64,000 nucleotides of DNA from Streptomyces chumphonensis (GTDB taxonomy: Bacteria > Actinomycetota > Actinomycetes > Streptomycetales > Streptomycetaceae): assembly GCF_014779715.1 (NCBI RefSeq), contig NZ_JACXYU010000001.1, positions 682,001-746,000 of the forward strand, read 5' to 3'. The notes beneath the pieces were generated by a model that saw nothing but the letters and a program-made list of their open reading frames with translations, was not told the origin of the DNA and made no database searches. How positions within the stretch are numbered: position 1 is the first letter of the stretch; each line of letters opens with the position of its first letter. Positions 1 through 8,868 of the stretch are shown piece after piece. The translations under genes and the position numbers were made by a program.

Positions 1-69
1 CTGAATCCTCCGAGGATACGGAACGTGGGGCCATGTCCGGGAATCCGGCCCGGTGCCCCCTCGGCGCGG

Positions 70-681
70 TCAGGAGTCGCGGGGGCGCAGACCGGCCAGG
101 ACGGTGTCGACCAGGGCGTCGGTGAAGGCGTGGGTGAGGCCGCCGGAGCGGGAGAGCCAGCGGGCGAAGAAGGGCCCGGTCAGCAGCTCGACGGCGACGT
201 CGAGGTCGGTGCCGGGGGCGATCTGGCCGGCCTCCCGGGCGGAGCGGAGCCGGTCCCGGTAGGCCGCCAGCCCGGGTTCGTTCAGGCGCTCGGTGAACTG
301 CCGGGAGAGGTCCGGGTCCAGGGCGCCGGCCACGGCCAGGGCCCGGTAGGGCGCCTCGAAGGCGGGGTCGTCGAACTCGTCGACGGTCGCGCGCAGGACG
401 AGCTTGAGATCGGCGGCGAGGTCCCCGGTGTCGGGCAGGCCCGCCGCGTACTCCGGGTCCTCGGTGCGGGCGGTGAAGGCGTCGAGCAGGACGGCGGCCT
501 TGGAGGGCCACCAGCGGTAGATGGTCTGCTTGCCGACGCCGGCCCGGGCGGCGATGGCCTCGATGGTCAGCCTGTGGTAGCCGACCTCGCCGACGAGGGC
601 CAGGCTGGCGTCGAGGATGGCGCGCCGGGACCGTTCGCTGCGGCGGCCGGCGTCGGGGGTGCGGGCGGGTGTCCGGGGCAT
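70..681 (-). CDS. TetR/AcrR family transcriptional regulator
   Basis: A 203-residue one-component repressor. The N-terminal helix-turn-helix (residues about 16-62) has the classic order RRAILDAALxLVGEVGYHxLTIEAIAARAGVGKQTIYRWW, and the C-terminal ligand domain is the TetR_C type that ends in a FARWL segment. The ATG at 681 is preferred because the frame stays open upstream only as the antisense shadow of the next genes. It is divergent from the small gene at 832, and two copies of a palindromic operator lie in the 150 bp between them, so autoregulation is likely. The ligand is unknown. The family call is firm; the regulated function is not known. Confidence 0.9.
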   Translation of the reverse strand: MPRTPARTPDAGRRSERSRRAILDASLALVGEVGYHRLTIEAIAARAGVGKQTIYRWWPSKAAVLLDAFTARTEDPEYAAGLPDTGDLAADLKLVLRATVDEFDDPAFEAPYRALAVAGALDPDLSRQFTERLNEPGLAAYRDRLRSAREAGQIAPGTDLDVAVELLTGPFFARWLSRSGGLTHAFTDALVDTVLAGLRPRDS

Positions 682-703
682 GGGGGCACGGTAGCAGCCC
701 AAA

Positions 704-738
704 GACGAGACGAACCGTCTTGACGAGACGAACCGTCT
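704..738. promoter_or_regulatory. Duplicated TetR operator
   Basis: The 17-mer gacgagacgaaccgtct occurs at 704-720 and again at 722-738, an 18-bp period. Each copy contains a palindrome (agacg-aac-cgtct at 708-720 and 726-738). The sites lie 27 bp upstream of the tetR start and 94 bp upstream of the divergent small gene, where a TetR dimer pair would sit. Confidence 0.75.
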
Positions 739-831
739 CGTTGCATGGTGGACGGGTCGCCGCACCGGCCCTCCCCGGACCGGTGGCGCGGCCACGCGGC
801 GACGAACGCACCCGAAGGAAGGAGTCGCCCC

Positions 832-1008
832 ATGAGCTCTGCACGCGGCAAGGACCTGCTCGGCGTCGGAGGCCGCCGGAACCACCTGTCCCGCAAGGCG
901 CTCTCGGGCGCCGGAGGCAAAGGCGCGGGCGCCGGGCGGGGCGGCCCCCAGGACGTCATGGCCGCCCGGCGGGAGCTGGTACGCAGACTGCGGGAGGGAC
1001 GCGGGTAA
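832..1008 (+). CDS. Small basic protein, DUF6243-like
   Basis: A 58-residue, glycine- and arginine-rich protein with the order LLGVGGxRxxLSRKAL, then a Gly/Ala-rich linker, then AARRELVRRLREGRG. I recall this pattern from the streptomycete DUF6243 family, whose function is unknown. The ATG at 832 follows an excellent ribosome binding site (aaggaaggag, 814-823). An in-frame start at 745 has no such site. It has no membrane segment or cysteines. The TetR operator pair lies upstream, so it may be controlled by the divergent regulator. Confidence 0.7.
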   Translation: MSSARGKDLLGVGGRRNHLSRKALSGAGGKGAGAGRGGPQDVMAARRELVRRLREGRG

Positions 1009-1092
1009 ATCATCCGGAAGGATCAATGCGTTCTCGTTCCCCACGGTGGACCATGTGGTCACCAGTCCACGGCGACCCCGTGAGGAGCTCCC

Positions 1093-1902
1093 TTGTACGC
1101 AGCCCGGCGCTACCTGATGTGCCCACCGGCACACTTCCGTGTCACGTACTCCATCAACCCCTGGATGGACCCCGGCAAGCCCGTGGACCTCCCGCTCGCC
1201 GTCGCGCAGTGGGAGGTCCTGCGGGACCGCTACCGGGCCCTCGGCCACACCGTCGAGGAACTGGCGCCCGACCCGGGACTGCCCGACATGGTCTACGCCG
1301 CCAACGGCGCCACCGTCGTCGACGGACGGGTGCTCGGCGCCCGGTTCGCCCACCCCGAGCGGGTGGCGGAGGCCGCCGCCCACCGCGCGTGGTACCGGGC
1401 CCACGGCTTCGGGGAGATCCGCGAGCCGGACCACGTCAACGAGGGCGAGGGCGACTTCGCCGTGACCGCGTCCTGGCTGCTCGCCGGGCGCGGGTTCCGC
1501 AGCAGCCCGCTCTCCCACCCGGAGGCGCAGGAGTTCTTCGGCCGCCCGGTCATCGGCCTCGACCTGGTCGACCCGCGCTACTACCACCTGGACACCGCGC
1601 TGTGCGTGCTGGACGACGGCTCCGACAGCGAGGTGATGTACTACCCGCCCGCGTTCTCACCCGGCAGCCGGGCCGTCCTCGCGGGGCTCTTCCCCGACGC
1701 GATCCTGGCCTCGGAGGCCGACGCGCTGGCCCTGGGCCTCAACGCGGTGAGCGACGGCCACCACGTCCTGCTGCCCCAGGCCGCCACCGGGCTCTTCGAC
1801 CCGCTGCGCGAGCGCGGCTACGAGCCCGTCCCCGTCGACCTGACCGAGCTGCTCAAGGGCGGCGGCAGCGTCAAGTGCTGCACCGCCGAACTACGGGCCT
1901 GA
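1093..1902 (+). CDS. ddaH: Dimethylarginine dimethylaminohydrolase / amidinotransferase family
   Basis: A 269-residue pentein-fold enzyme of the DDAH/arginine deiminase superfamily, expected to hydrolyse methylated arginine (or a related guanidino compound) to citrulline and an amine. Visible landmarks are FRVTYSINPWM near the N terminus, the substrate-loop NEGEGDF, the catalytic-histidine segment YYHLDTALCVL and the nucleophile segment GGGSVKCCT at the C terminus. The TTG at 1093 has GAGGAG five bases upstream; the ATG at 1117 is a weaker alternative. It stands alone, convergent with the Rsm22-like gene, with a hairpin between them. Confidence 0.85.
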   Translation: MYAARRYLMCPPAHFRVTYSINPWMDPGKPVDLPLAVAQWEVLRDRYRALGHTVEELAPDPGLPDMVYAANGATVVDGRVLGARFAHPERVAEAAAHRAWYRAHGFGEIREPDHVNEGEGDFAVTASWLLAGRGFRSSPLSHPEAQEFFGRPVIGLDLVDPRYYHLDTALCVLDDGSDSEVMYYPPAFSPGSRAVLAGLFPDAILASEADALALGLNAVSDGHHVLLPQAATGLFDPLRERGYEPVPVDLTELLKGGGSVKCCTAELRA

Positions 1903-1955
1903 CGGACGCGGTACCGCCGCCGGCCTGACGGCGGCACCACCTCCGCACCCACCGG

Positions 1956-1983
1956 GGCCCGGCGCGCCGTCCGGCGCCGGGCC
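1956..1983. terminator. Convergent terminator hairpin
   Basis: A perfect 10-bp stem (ggcccggcgc at 1956-1965, gcgccgggcc at 1974-1983) with an 8-base loop lies between the convergent ddaH-like and Rsm22-like genes. There is no U-tract, which is common for terminators in this genus. A weaker gccgcc/ggcggc stem lies just before it. Confidence 0.6.
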
Positions 1984-2001
1984 TCCGCGTGCGGCCCCCG
2001 C

Positions 2002-3105
2002 TCAGTCCTCCGACGCGGGCCAGGGATCGCCCCAGTCGGTGTCGCGGGCCCGCCGGTAGGCGTCGCGGTGGCGCTTGGTGACCGTGGTGCGCGTCAGCTC
2101 CCCCTCGGGCGTGCACAGGTCCAGCAGGACCTGGCCCTTGCGGATCTGCGGCCTGCGCACGACGCGGGACGCCACCGCCTCCCCCGGCGGCACGTCCCCC
2201 GGCGGCACGTCCCCTGACGGCGCGTCCCCTGACGGCGCCTCCCTCGACAGCGTGAGCTCCGGGCGGACGGCGGCCACGTAGCTGTACTTCTCGTCCTCGT
2301 AGGGCAGCGTCGCGCCCTTGACCCTGCGGTGCAGGGACGAGCGGCTGACGCGGGCGGCGAAGTGGCACCAGTCGCGGCCGGGCTCGACGGGGCACCGGGC
2401 GTCGTGCGGGCAGGGCGCGAGGACCGTCAGCCCCGCCGCGAGGAGGTCGTCGCGGGCGGCGCGGACGCGCAGGTAGCCCTCCGGGGTGCCCGGCTCCACG
2501 AGGACGACCGCCCGGCCGGAGCGCGCCGCCGCCGCGACGACCTCGGCCCGGTCCGCCTCCGTCAGCTCCCCGAGGACGTAGGAGACGGTGACGAGGTCCG
2601 CCGGCGGCGGCTCCTCCCCGCCCGCCAGCCGGGCCCGCCGCCAGCTCACGTCCGGCAGCGCGGCGCGGGCCAGCTCCGCGCCCAGGGCCAGGGCCGGTTC
2701 GGCCCAGTCCAGCACCGTGCTCGCGCAGCCCTGCGGCCACGTCCCGGCGACGGCCCAGGTCGCGGCGCCCGTCCCGCCGCCCAGGTCGGTGTGGGTGGCC
2801 GGGGACCACCCCGGCAGCCGGGCGGCCAGCGCCGCGAGCGCCGCCGAGGCGGCGCCGTAGGTCGCGGGCATCCGGTAGGCGGCGTAGGCGGCGGCGTCGA
2901 CGGCGTCGCGCAGGACCGGGGCGTGGGTCTGGGTGGCGCCCCGGTAGCTGGCGATGAGCCGTTCGACGGCCGCCGTGGCCTCCCGGGGCGGCAGGCCGTC
3001 CAGGAGGGCGTCCAGGGCGGCGCGGAGGTTCTGCTCGTGCACGGTGCCAGGGTAGGCCGGACGGGCGGCGGGCGGCGCACCGGTCGCCGCCGGGGCCCGG
3101 CTCAC
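2002..3105 (-). CDS. Rsm22-like small ribosomal subunit methyltransferase
   Basis: A 367-residue protein of the Rsm22 family, a SAM-dependent methyltransferase fold tied to the small ribosomal subunit. The SAM motif I is THTDLGGGTGAATWA (about residue 105), motif IV is LVTVSYVLGEL, and the metal-cluster-like segment is CPHDARCPVEPGRDWCHF, followed by SRSSLHRRVKGATLPYEDEKYSYV. All of these are typical of the family. The start is GTG at 3105. A tandem 15-bp repeat inserts a GDxPP-type linker before the C-terminal beta part. The substrate in bacteria is not established. Confidence 0.8.
   Translation of the reverse strand: MSRAPAATGAPPAARPAYPGTVHEQNLRAALDALLDGLPPREATAAVERLIASYRGATQTHAPVLRDAVDAAAYAAYRMPATYGAASAALAALAARLPGWSPATHTDLGGGTGAATWAVAGTWPQGCASTVLDWAEPALALGAELARAALPDVSWRRARLAGGEEPPPADLVTVSYVLGELTEADRAEVVAAAARSGRAVVLVEPGTPEGYLRVRAARDDLLAAGLTVLAPCPHDARCPVEPGRDWCHFAARVSRSSLHRRVKGATLPYEDEKYSYVAAVRPELTLSREAPSGDAPSGDVPPGDVPPGEAVASRVVRRPQIRKGQVLLDLCTPEGELTRTTVTKRHRDAYRRARDTDWGDPWPASED
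2183..2242. repeat. Four tandem 15-bp units inside the Rsm22-like gene
   Basis: Units at 2183-2197 and 2198-2212 are identical (cccggcggcacgtcc). Units at 2213-2227 and 2228-2242 are cctgacggcgcgtcc and a one-base variant. On the coding strand they give four pentapeptides of GDxPP/GDAPS type. The copies are in frame and likely vary in number between strains. Confidence 0.85.
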
Positions 3106-3124
3106 CGCGACCGTCCGCGTCGGG

Positions 3125-4204
3125 TCAGCGCACCGCGCGGGCCAGGTGGGTGGCGGCGGTGGCGCGGGGCGTGCTGTCCGGGCGCGCGGGCCGGAGCGGG
3201 TGGACGGTGGTCGCGAGGAGGACGAGGAAGGTGTCCGTCGCCCGGTCCAGCACCAGGCTCGTGCCGGTGAAGCCGGTGTGTCCGGCGGCGCCCCGCCCGG
3301 CCAGCTCGCCCATGAACCAGGGCTGGTCGACGGCGAACCCCAGGCCGGGCGCGTCCAGCAGCAGGGCCACCGACTCCGGCGCGAGCAGCCGGACGCCGCC
3401 GAGCGTGCCTCCGGCCAGCAGCGCGCGGCACAGGACCGCCAGGTCGCGGGCGGTGGCGAAGAGGCCGGCGTGCCCGGCGACGCCGCCGAGCGCGTGGGCG
3501 TTCTCGTCGTGGACGACGCCGCGCAGCAGCCCCCGGTCGGACTTGGCCACCGGCCGCCGCTGGTCCTCCGTGGCGGCGGCCCCGGCGACCGGCCCGTACC
3601 GCAGCCCGGGCAGACCGAGCGGGCCGCTCACGTGCTCGCGGACGAGGACGTCGAGCGTGCGGCCCGCGGTGCGTTCCAGCACGGCCTGGAGGGCGAGGAG
3701 GTTGAGGTCGGAGTAGCAGGGGCCGGTGGCGGTGGGCGGCTCCGCCCACAGCAGCTCCCACCCGTGCCCCTCGTGGAACGGCAGCTCGGGGCGCAGGCCG
3801 GAGGTGTGGGTGAGGAGCTGCCGCACGGTGACGCGGTCCTTGCCCGCCGCGCCGAACTCGGGGACGTGCGCGGCCACGGGGTCGTCCAGGCGGAAGGCGC
3901 CGAGCTCCATCCGCCGCACGGCGACGACGGCGGTGACGAGCTTGGTGAGGGAGGCCAGGTCGAACGGGGTGTCCACGCGGGCGGGCAGCGGGGCGGCGGC
4001 GGGCGTCCCGGCGGCGTCCCAGCGCAGGGCCCATCCCGTCGCGTGCTCCACCGCGAGGTACGGGCCGCGCCCGGCCGCCACCACGGCCGCCCCGCACCAG
4101 CCACGGGACGGCAGGGCGTCCACGTGGCGCACCAGGGCGGCCAGTTCACCGGCGTCCAGACCGGCCTGCCGCGCGGAGCCGGGCGTCAGCCCCGGCGGCG
4201 CCAC
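3125..4204 (-). CDS. Serine hydrolase, beta-lactamase/PBP fold
   Basis: About 359 residues of the class C beta-lactamase/penicillin-binding protein fold. The three active-site motifs are present: SLTK (nucleophile serine and lysine) in FDLASLTKLVTAVV, YSDLN in the YxN position (asparagine replaced by Asp), and HTG in GHTGFTGTSLV. No signal peptide is evident, so it is probably a cytoplasmic esterase or amidase rather than a secreted lactamase. The GTG at 4204 has GGGGA ten bases upstream and overlaps the end of the exporter gene by 19 bp; GTG 4213 is the alternative. The pair is translationally coupled. Its substrate is unknown. Confidence 0.8.
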   Translation of the reverse strand: MAPPGLTPGSARQAGLDAGELAALVRHVDALPSRGWCGAAVVAAGRGPYLAVEHATGWALRWDAAGTPAAAPLPARVDTPFDLASLTKLVTAVVAVRRMELGAFRLDDPVAAHVPEFGAAGKDRVTVRQLLTHTSGLRPELPFHEGHGWELLWAEPPTATGPCYSDLNLLALQAVLERTAGRTLDVLVREHVSGPLGLPGLRYGPVAGAAATEDQRRPVAKSDRGLLRGVVHDENAHALGGVAGHAGLFATARDLAVLCRALLAGGTLGGVRLLAPESVALLLDAPGLGFAVDQPWFMGELAGRGAAGHTGFTGTSLVLDRATDTFLVLLATTVHPLRPARPDSTPRATAATHLARAVR

Positions 4205-5559
4205 GGGCGGCACATCCCCACGAAACCGGCGGTGGCCAGGGCCAGGGCCGCCACCTGCACGACGGCCATCGGCACCGCCGTGTGCTCCCCCGCGATGCCG
4301 ACGAGCGGCGAGGCGACGGCGCCGACGAGGAACGGCGTCGTGCCCAGCAGGGCGGAGGCGGAGCCGGCCGCGTGCCCGGCCCGCATGAGCCCCTGCGAGT
4401 TGGCGTTGGGCAGGACCAGGCCCATGCCGGACATCAGGACGAACAGTCCCGCCGCGACGCCGATCAGGCCCGGCTCCCCGAACACGCCGGAGGTCATCAG
4501 CAGCAGGGCGACGGCGGCCGCGCCGGTGATACCGAGCCCGACGAGCAGGACCCGGTCCAGGTCGCAGCGGCCCACGAGGACCTTGCCGTTGAGCTGGCCG
4601 AGCGAGATCAGACCGATGGAGTTCACCATGAACAGCAGGCTGAACGTCTGCGGGGAGGCCCCGTAGATCTCCTGGACGACGAACGGCGAGGCCGCGATGT
4701 ACGCGAACAGCGCGGCGAAACCGAGCGAGCCGGCGATGAGGTAGCCCACGAACGCGCGGTCGGCGAGCAGCCCGCGCATGGCGCGCAGCGCGGTGGGCAG
4801 CCCGCCCCGGTGCCGGTCGGCGGGGGCGAGCGTCTCCGGGAGGTACCGCGCGGTGACGAGGGTCAGCACCAGGCCGACGGCGGCCAGCGCGACGAACGTG
4901 CCGCGCCAGTCGGTGACCCGCAGCAGCTGGCCGCCGAGGACGGGGGCCAGGACGGGGGCGGCACCGGAGATCAGCATGAGGGTGGAGAAGAACCGGGCCA
5001 TGGCCAGGCCGTCGAACAGGTCGCGGACGACGGCGCGGGCGATGACGATGCCCGCCGCGCCGGTGAGGCCCTGCACCAGCCGGAAGACCGTGAGCATCTC
5101 GACGCCCGACGCGAGGGCGCAGGCGGCGCTCGCGGCGACGTAGCAGGCCATGCCGACCAGCAGCGGCCTGCGGCGCCCGAACTGGTCGCTCATCGGGCCG
5201 ACGACGATCTGGCCGAGGGCCAGGCCCAGCAGGCAGGTGGTGAGGGTCAGCTGGGCCTGGGCCGCCTCGGTGCCCAGGGCGTCGGCCACCTGCGGGAGCG
5301 CCGGCAGGTAGAGGTCCATGGTGAGGGCGGGCAGGGCGGTGAGGCTGCCGAGGACCAGCGTGAGCAGCAGCCCCGCCCGCTGGGCGCGGGTGAGCTGCGG
5401 CTCCTTGGGGACCGCTCCGGCGCGCGCGGGGGCGGCCTGCGCGGGGACGACGGGCCGCCCGGAGGCGTCCGTCGCGGAGGTGGCGGGAGGGACGGAGGGG
5501 GTCGTCGCGGGGGCGACGGACGGCGGGGCGGCCGGACTGCACGGGCCGGGGTCGGACAT
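4186..5559 (-). CDS. Bcr/CflA family multidrug efflux MFS transporter
   Basis: A 457-residue 12-helix proton-driven drug exporter. After a proline/alanine-rich cytoplasmic tail of about 65 residues come the family hallmarks: ALPALTMDLYLPALPQVA in helix 1, the loop 2-3 motif GPMSDQFGRRRPLL, RLVQGLTGAAG in helix 4, and DWRGTFVALA. The ATG at 5559 has a GGAGAGG ribosome binding site; the longer N-terminal frame lacks one. It is the first gene of a two-gene unit with the serine hydrolase. The substrate is not predictable. Confidence 0.88.
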   Translation of the reverse strand: MSDPGPCSPAAPPSVAPATTPSVPPATSATDASGRPVVPAQAAPARAGAVPKEPQLTRAQRAGLLLTLVLGSLTALPALTMDLYLPALPQVADALGTEAAQAQLTLTTCLLGLALGQIVVGPMSDQFGRRRPLLVGMACYVAASAACALASGVEMLTVFRLVQGLTGAAGIVIARAVVRDLFDGLAMARFFSTLMLISGAAPVLAPVLGGQLLRVTDWRGTFVALAAVGLVLTLVTARYLPETLAPADRHRGGLPTALRAMRGLLADRAFVGYLIAGSLGFAALFAYIAASPFVVQEIYGASPQTFSLLFMVNSIGLISLGQLNGKVLVGRCDLDRVLLVGLGITGAAAVALLLMTSGVFGEPGLIGVAAGLFVLMSGMGLVLPNANSQGLMRAGHAAGSASALLGTTPFLVGAVASPLVGIAGEHTAVPMAVVQVAALALATAGFVGMCRPWRRRG

Positions 5560-5725
5560 GCACCTCTCCAGGTTTTGTTGACGGCGCACACATTCTCCCA
5601 GGCGCACCGCCCCGACCCCAGCCGTCCGGGGCATGCGACCGATCACACCGGGCCCGGACGTCGCGTTCTCCCGGCGTCCCGGTCACCCCGCGCGCGGGGT
5701 GGCCGGGACGAGCGCCGAACCGGCG

Positions 5726-7360
5726 TCAGGCGGGGCGCAGCCCCGGGTCGCCCGCCGCCGAGACGAACGACGCGGCCGTCGTCACGGGCGCGCCGGGCGT
5801 CGTCACGTGCGACACCGTGCGGTAGTCGGCGCGCAGTTGACGCTCGTCGAGGGTGAGCAGGGTGTAGCCGCGGCGCCCGTCGTAGAACCGCAGGTGCGGG
5901 TTGGCGGCCATGAGCGTCTCCCAGTTGGCGGGCCGCTCCCGGCCGTCGCCGCCGCTGGAGACGGACGTGGTGACCACCTCGACGCCGACCGTGCGGGACG
6001 ACGGGTCGTCGAAGTCCCGCTTGATGTCCAGGCCGTAGTGCACGTGGACGTCGCCGGTGAGCACCGCGAGGTTGCGCAGGCGCGCCGACCCGGCGGCGCG
6101 CAGCACCCGCTCGCGGGCGCCGGGGTAGCCGTCCCAGGAGTCCATGGACAGCGGCCAGGGGCCCTCGACGCGGTTGCGGCGGCGGGCGAAGACGACCTGC
6201 TGGGCCAGGACGTTCCAGGTGGCGTCGGAGGCGCGCCAGCCGTCGGCCAGCCAGCGCTCCTGGGTGGCTCCGAGGAGCTGGCGCGCGGGGTCCTGCGACG
6301 CGGGCGTGGGGACCTTCCAGCCGTCCCCGTTGGCCTGGTCGTCGCGGTACTGCCGGGTGTCGAGGACGTCGAGCTGGGCGAGCCGCCCGAACCGCAGCCG
6401 CCGGTAGAGGGTGAGGTCGGGGCCGTGGGGGCGCTGCGGCCGGCGCAGCGGCATGTTCTCCCAGTACGCGCGGTAGGCGGCGGCCCGGCGCACGAGGAAC
6501 TCCTCGGGCGGCACGCTGTTCTCGGGGATGTCCCCGGCGTAGTTGTTCTCCGTCTCGTGGTCGTCCCAGGTGACGATCCAGGGCGCGGCGGCGTGGGCGG
6601 CCCGGAGGTCCTCGTCGCGCTTGTAGAGGGAGTACCGCAGCCGGTAGTCCTCCAGGGTGACGGTCTCCCGGGCGAAGTGGTCGGGCAGCCGCCGGTCGCC
6701 GGTGTACCCGCGCGCGCCGGCGGCGGCGCCCACGGCGTACTCGTACAGGTAGTCGCCGAGGTGGATGACGGCGTCGAGGTCCTCCTCGGCCGCCAGGTGC
6801 CGGTAGGCGGTCCAGTAGCCCTGGTCGTAGCGCTGGCAGGCGGCGAGGGCGAAGCGCAGCGCGTCCGGACCGGTGCCCGGCGCCGGGGCGGTGCGGGTAC
6901 GGCCGACGGGGCTGAGGTGGGCTCCCGCGCGGAAGCGGAAGTAGTAGTCGGTGCCCGCCCGCAGCCCGTGGGGCTCGACGTGCACGGCGTGGTGGTACTC
7001 GGGGTGGGCGACGGCGGTGCCGCGCCGGGCAATGCGGCGGAACCGCGCGTCGTACGCCATCTCCCAGTGCACGGGGACGGGCCGCGCGGGCATCCCGCTG
7101 TCGGGCTCGAAGGGGTCCGGGGCCAGCCGGGTCCACAGCACGACGGACCCGGGCAGGGGGTCGCCGGAGGCGATGCCGAGGGTGAAGGGGTCCCGGGGGA
7201 ACTTCGCCTCGCGCAGGTCGGTGGCGGCCCGCGCGGTGTCCGGAAGGTTGGTGGCGAAGGCGAGGGCGGCGGCCGCGCCGGTCACCGTCAGAAACCGGCG
7301 GCGGCCCACGTGGCGGGCTGCGGCACGGAGTTCGCTGTCTGCGCTCCCTGAGTGCGTCAT
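5726..7360 (-). CDS. phoD: Tat-exported alkaline phosphatase D
   Basis: A 544-residue PhoD-family phosphodiesterase/phosphomonoesterase, secreted folded through the Tat system. The signal peptide has a twin-arginine motif ([10 protein letters not shown]) followed by a hydrophobic stretch and ARAA cleavage region at about residues 17-47. The PhoD N domain begins [21 protein letters not shown]. The metal-centre motifs are [34 protein letters not shown] and [10 protein letters not shown]. Length is normal for the family. The ATG at 7360 has only a weak ribosome binding site. I found no convincing GTTCACC-type PHO box in the 106 bp upstream. Confidence 0.93.
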   Translation of the reverse strand: MTHSGSADSELRAAARHVGRRRFLTVTGAAAALAFATNLPDTARAATDLREAKFPRDPFTLGIASGDPLPGSVVLWTRLAPDPFEPDSGMPARPVPVHWEMAYDARFRRIARRGTAVAHPEYHHAVHVEPHGLRAGTDYYFRFRAGAHLSPVGRTRTAPAPGTGPDALRFALAACQRYDQGYWTAYRHLAAEEDLDAVIHLGDYLYEYAVGAAAGARGYTGDRRLPDHFARETVTLEDYRLRYSLYKRDEDLRAAHAAAPWIVTWDDHETENNYAGDIPENSVPPEEFLVRRAAAYRAYWENMPLRRPQRPHGPDLTLYRRLRFGRLAQLDVLDTRQYRDDQANGDGWKVPTPASQDPARQLLGATQERWLADGWRASDATWNVLAQQVVFARRRNRVEGPWPLSMDSWDGYPGARERVLRAAGSARLRNLAVLTGDVHVHYGLDIKRDFDDPSSRTVGVEVVTTSVSSGGDGRERPANWETLMAANPHLRFYDGRRGYTLLTLDERQLRADYRTVSHVTTPGAPVTTAASFVSAAGDPGLRPA

Positions 7361-7466
7361 GCGGAGCAGTGCAGCGGATCGGAGCGGCGCACCGTTGGCA
7401 CGTACGCGACAAGCACATGGCCATCGGTTGACGTCGGGCACCATCCGGCTCGCGTACGCTGCGGAC

Positions 7467-8270
7467 ATGACGGACATCAACAAAACGTTGAACGAAGCGC
7501 GGGAGGCCGCCGCCGCACGGCCGCGCAGCGCCGTGGTGACGGGTGCGGGCTCCGGCATCGGCCGCGCCGTGGCCCTCGCCCTGGCCGAGGCGGGCTGGTC
7601 GGTCACCCTGGCCGGACGCCGGCCCGCCGCGCTGGAGAGCACCGCCGCGCTGCTCACCCCCGACGCCGCCGGGCGCGTCGCCGCCGCGCCCACGGACGTC
7701 ACCGACCCCGACTCCGTGACCGCGCTGTTCGCCACCGCCCTCGACCGCTTCGGCCGCGTGGACCTGCTGTTCAACAACGCCGGCACCTTCGGCCCCGCCG
7801 TGCCGCCCGACGAACTCACGTACGCCGACTGGCAGTCCGTCGTCGACGTCAACCTCACCGGCGCCTTCCTGTGCGCCCGCGCGGCCTTCCGCGCCATGAA
7901 GGACCAGACGCCGCAGGGCGGCCGCATCGTCAACAACGGGTCCGTCTCGGCCCACGCCCCGCGCCCGCACTCCCTCGCCTACACCACGACCAAGCACGCC
8001 GTGACGGGACTCACGAAGTCGCTGTCCCTGGACGGGCGACCGCACCGCATCGCCTGCGGCCAGATCGACGTCGGCAACGCGGCCACCGAGCTCACGGCCC
8101 GCATGCGCACCGGCATCCTCCAGGCCGACGGCACGACGGCCGCCGAACCGACCATGGACGCCGCCGACGTCGCCCGGACCGTCCTGCACATGGCCGAACT
8201 GCCGCTGGAGGCCAACATCCAGTTCGCCACCGTCCTCGCCACGACCATGCCCTACATCGGCCGCGGCTGA
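7467..8270 (+). CDS. SDR family oxidoreductase
   Basis: A 267-residue classical short-chain dehydrogenase/reductase. The cofactor motif is [12 protein letters not shown] at about residue 24, [10 protein letters not shown] is the NNAG motif, the catalytic serine lies in VNNGSVSAH and the YxxxK motif is YTTTK. It is 30 residues longer at the N terminus than the minimal family, with [15 protein letters not shown] before the Rossmann fold. The ATG at 7467 has no Shine-Dalgarno but has TACGCT seven bases upstream, so a leaderless transcript is possible. It is divergent from phoD. The substrate is unknown. Confidence 0.9.
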   Translation: MTDINKTLNEAREAAAARPRSAVVTGAGSGIGRAVALALAEAGWSVTLAGRRPAALESTAALLTPDAAGRVAAAPTDVTDPDSVTALFATALDRFGRVDLLFNNAGTFGPAVPPDELTYADWQSVVDVNLTGAFLCARAAFRAMKDQTPQGGRIVNNGSVSAHAPRPHSLAYTTTKHAVTGLTKSLSLDGRPHRIACGQIDVGNAATELTARMRTGILQADGTTAAEPTMDAADVARTVLHMAELPLEANIQFATVLATTMPYIGRG

Positions 8271-8363
8271 ACCTCCCGCGCGACTGGCGGACAATGGAGG
8301 CCGCCCCGGGGCCCGCGGCAGGCTGCCGCGCGCCCACGACCGCCCTTTCATCGCGGAGAGCCC

Positions 8364-8861
8364 ATGCACGACGACGCACCACGGAGCACGGCACCGGGCG
8401 TGCAGGTCCGGTCGACGGACGCCCTGCGCGCCGTGCCCGACCATCGCGGCGGCGCCGTGTGGCGACTCGACCGGCCGGGCCGCCAACTCGACGCGAACCT
8501 CGTACGGCTGCCGCCCGGCAGCCGGGTCGGCGCGTCCGTCGAACCCGAGGTGGACGTGATCCTCTACGTCACCGGCGGCAGCGGCCGACTGGAGCTCGAC
8601 GGCGTGGCGCAGCGGCTCCGGGCGGGCTCGGTCGTCTGGCTGCCGCGCGGCGCCCGGCGCTCGCTGGCGGCGGACGAGGACGGGCTGACGTACCTCACGA
8701 CCCACCGGCGGCGCTCCGGCCTCACCGTCCGGACACGGAGCGAGGGCGGCGAACCGCCGTGCCTGCACCACCTGCTGTGCGACGCGTGCGGCCGTCCGGC
8801 CGCCGAGACCGACGCCCGCTTCTGCGCCCGGTGCGGCACCGCCCTGCCCGAGGCCGGATGA
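8364..8861 (+). CDS. Cupin domain protein with C-terminal zinc ribbon
   Basis: A 165-residue protein. Residues about 30-105 form a single cupin barrel (LPPGSRVGASVEPEVDVILYVTGG, then LRAGSVVWLPRGARRSL). Only a partial set of the usual cupin metal ligands is visible because the HxH pair is replaced. Residues about 135-160 are a CxxC...CxxC zinc ribbon (CDACGRP and CARCGTA). The gene starts at ATG 8364 with GGAGAG upstream. It is convergent with the following tetR gene, with seven bases between stops. No enzymatic role can be assigned. Confidence 0.75.
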   Translation: MHDDAPRSTAPGVQVRSTDALRAVPDHRGGAVWRLDRPGRQLDANLVRLPPGSRVGASVEPEVDVILYVTGGSGRLELDGVAQRLRAGSVVWLPRGARRSLAADEDGLTYLTTHRRRSGLTVRTRSEGGEPPCLHHLLCDACGRPAAETDARFCARCGTALPEAG

Positions 8862-8868
8862 GCCCGGC

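Noticed and set aside
7428..7460. TTGACG and TACGCT as promoter of the SDR gene
   Set aside because: Spacer is 21 bp, too long for a standard promoter. Only the TACGCT element seven bases before the ATG was kept as a hint of leaderless transcription.
7361..7466. PHO box for phoD
   Set aside because: No tandem GTTCACC-type units could be found between phoD and the SDR gene.
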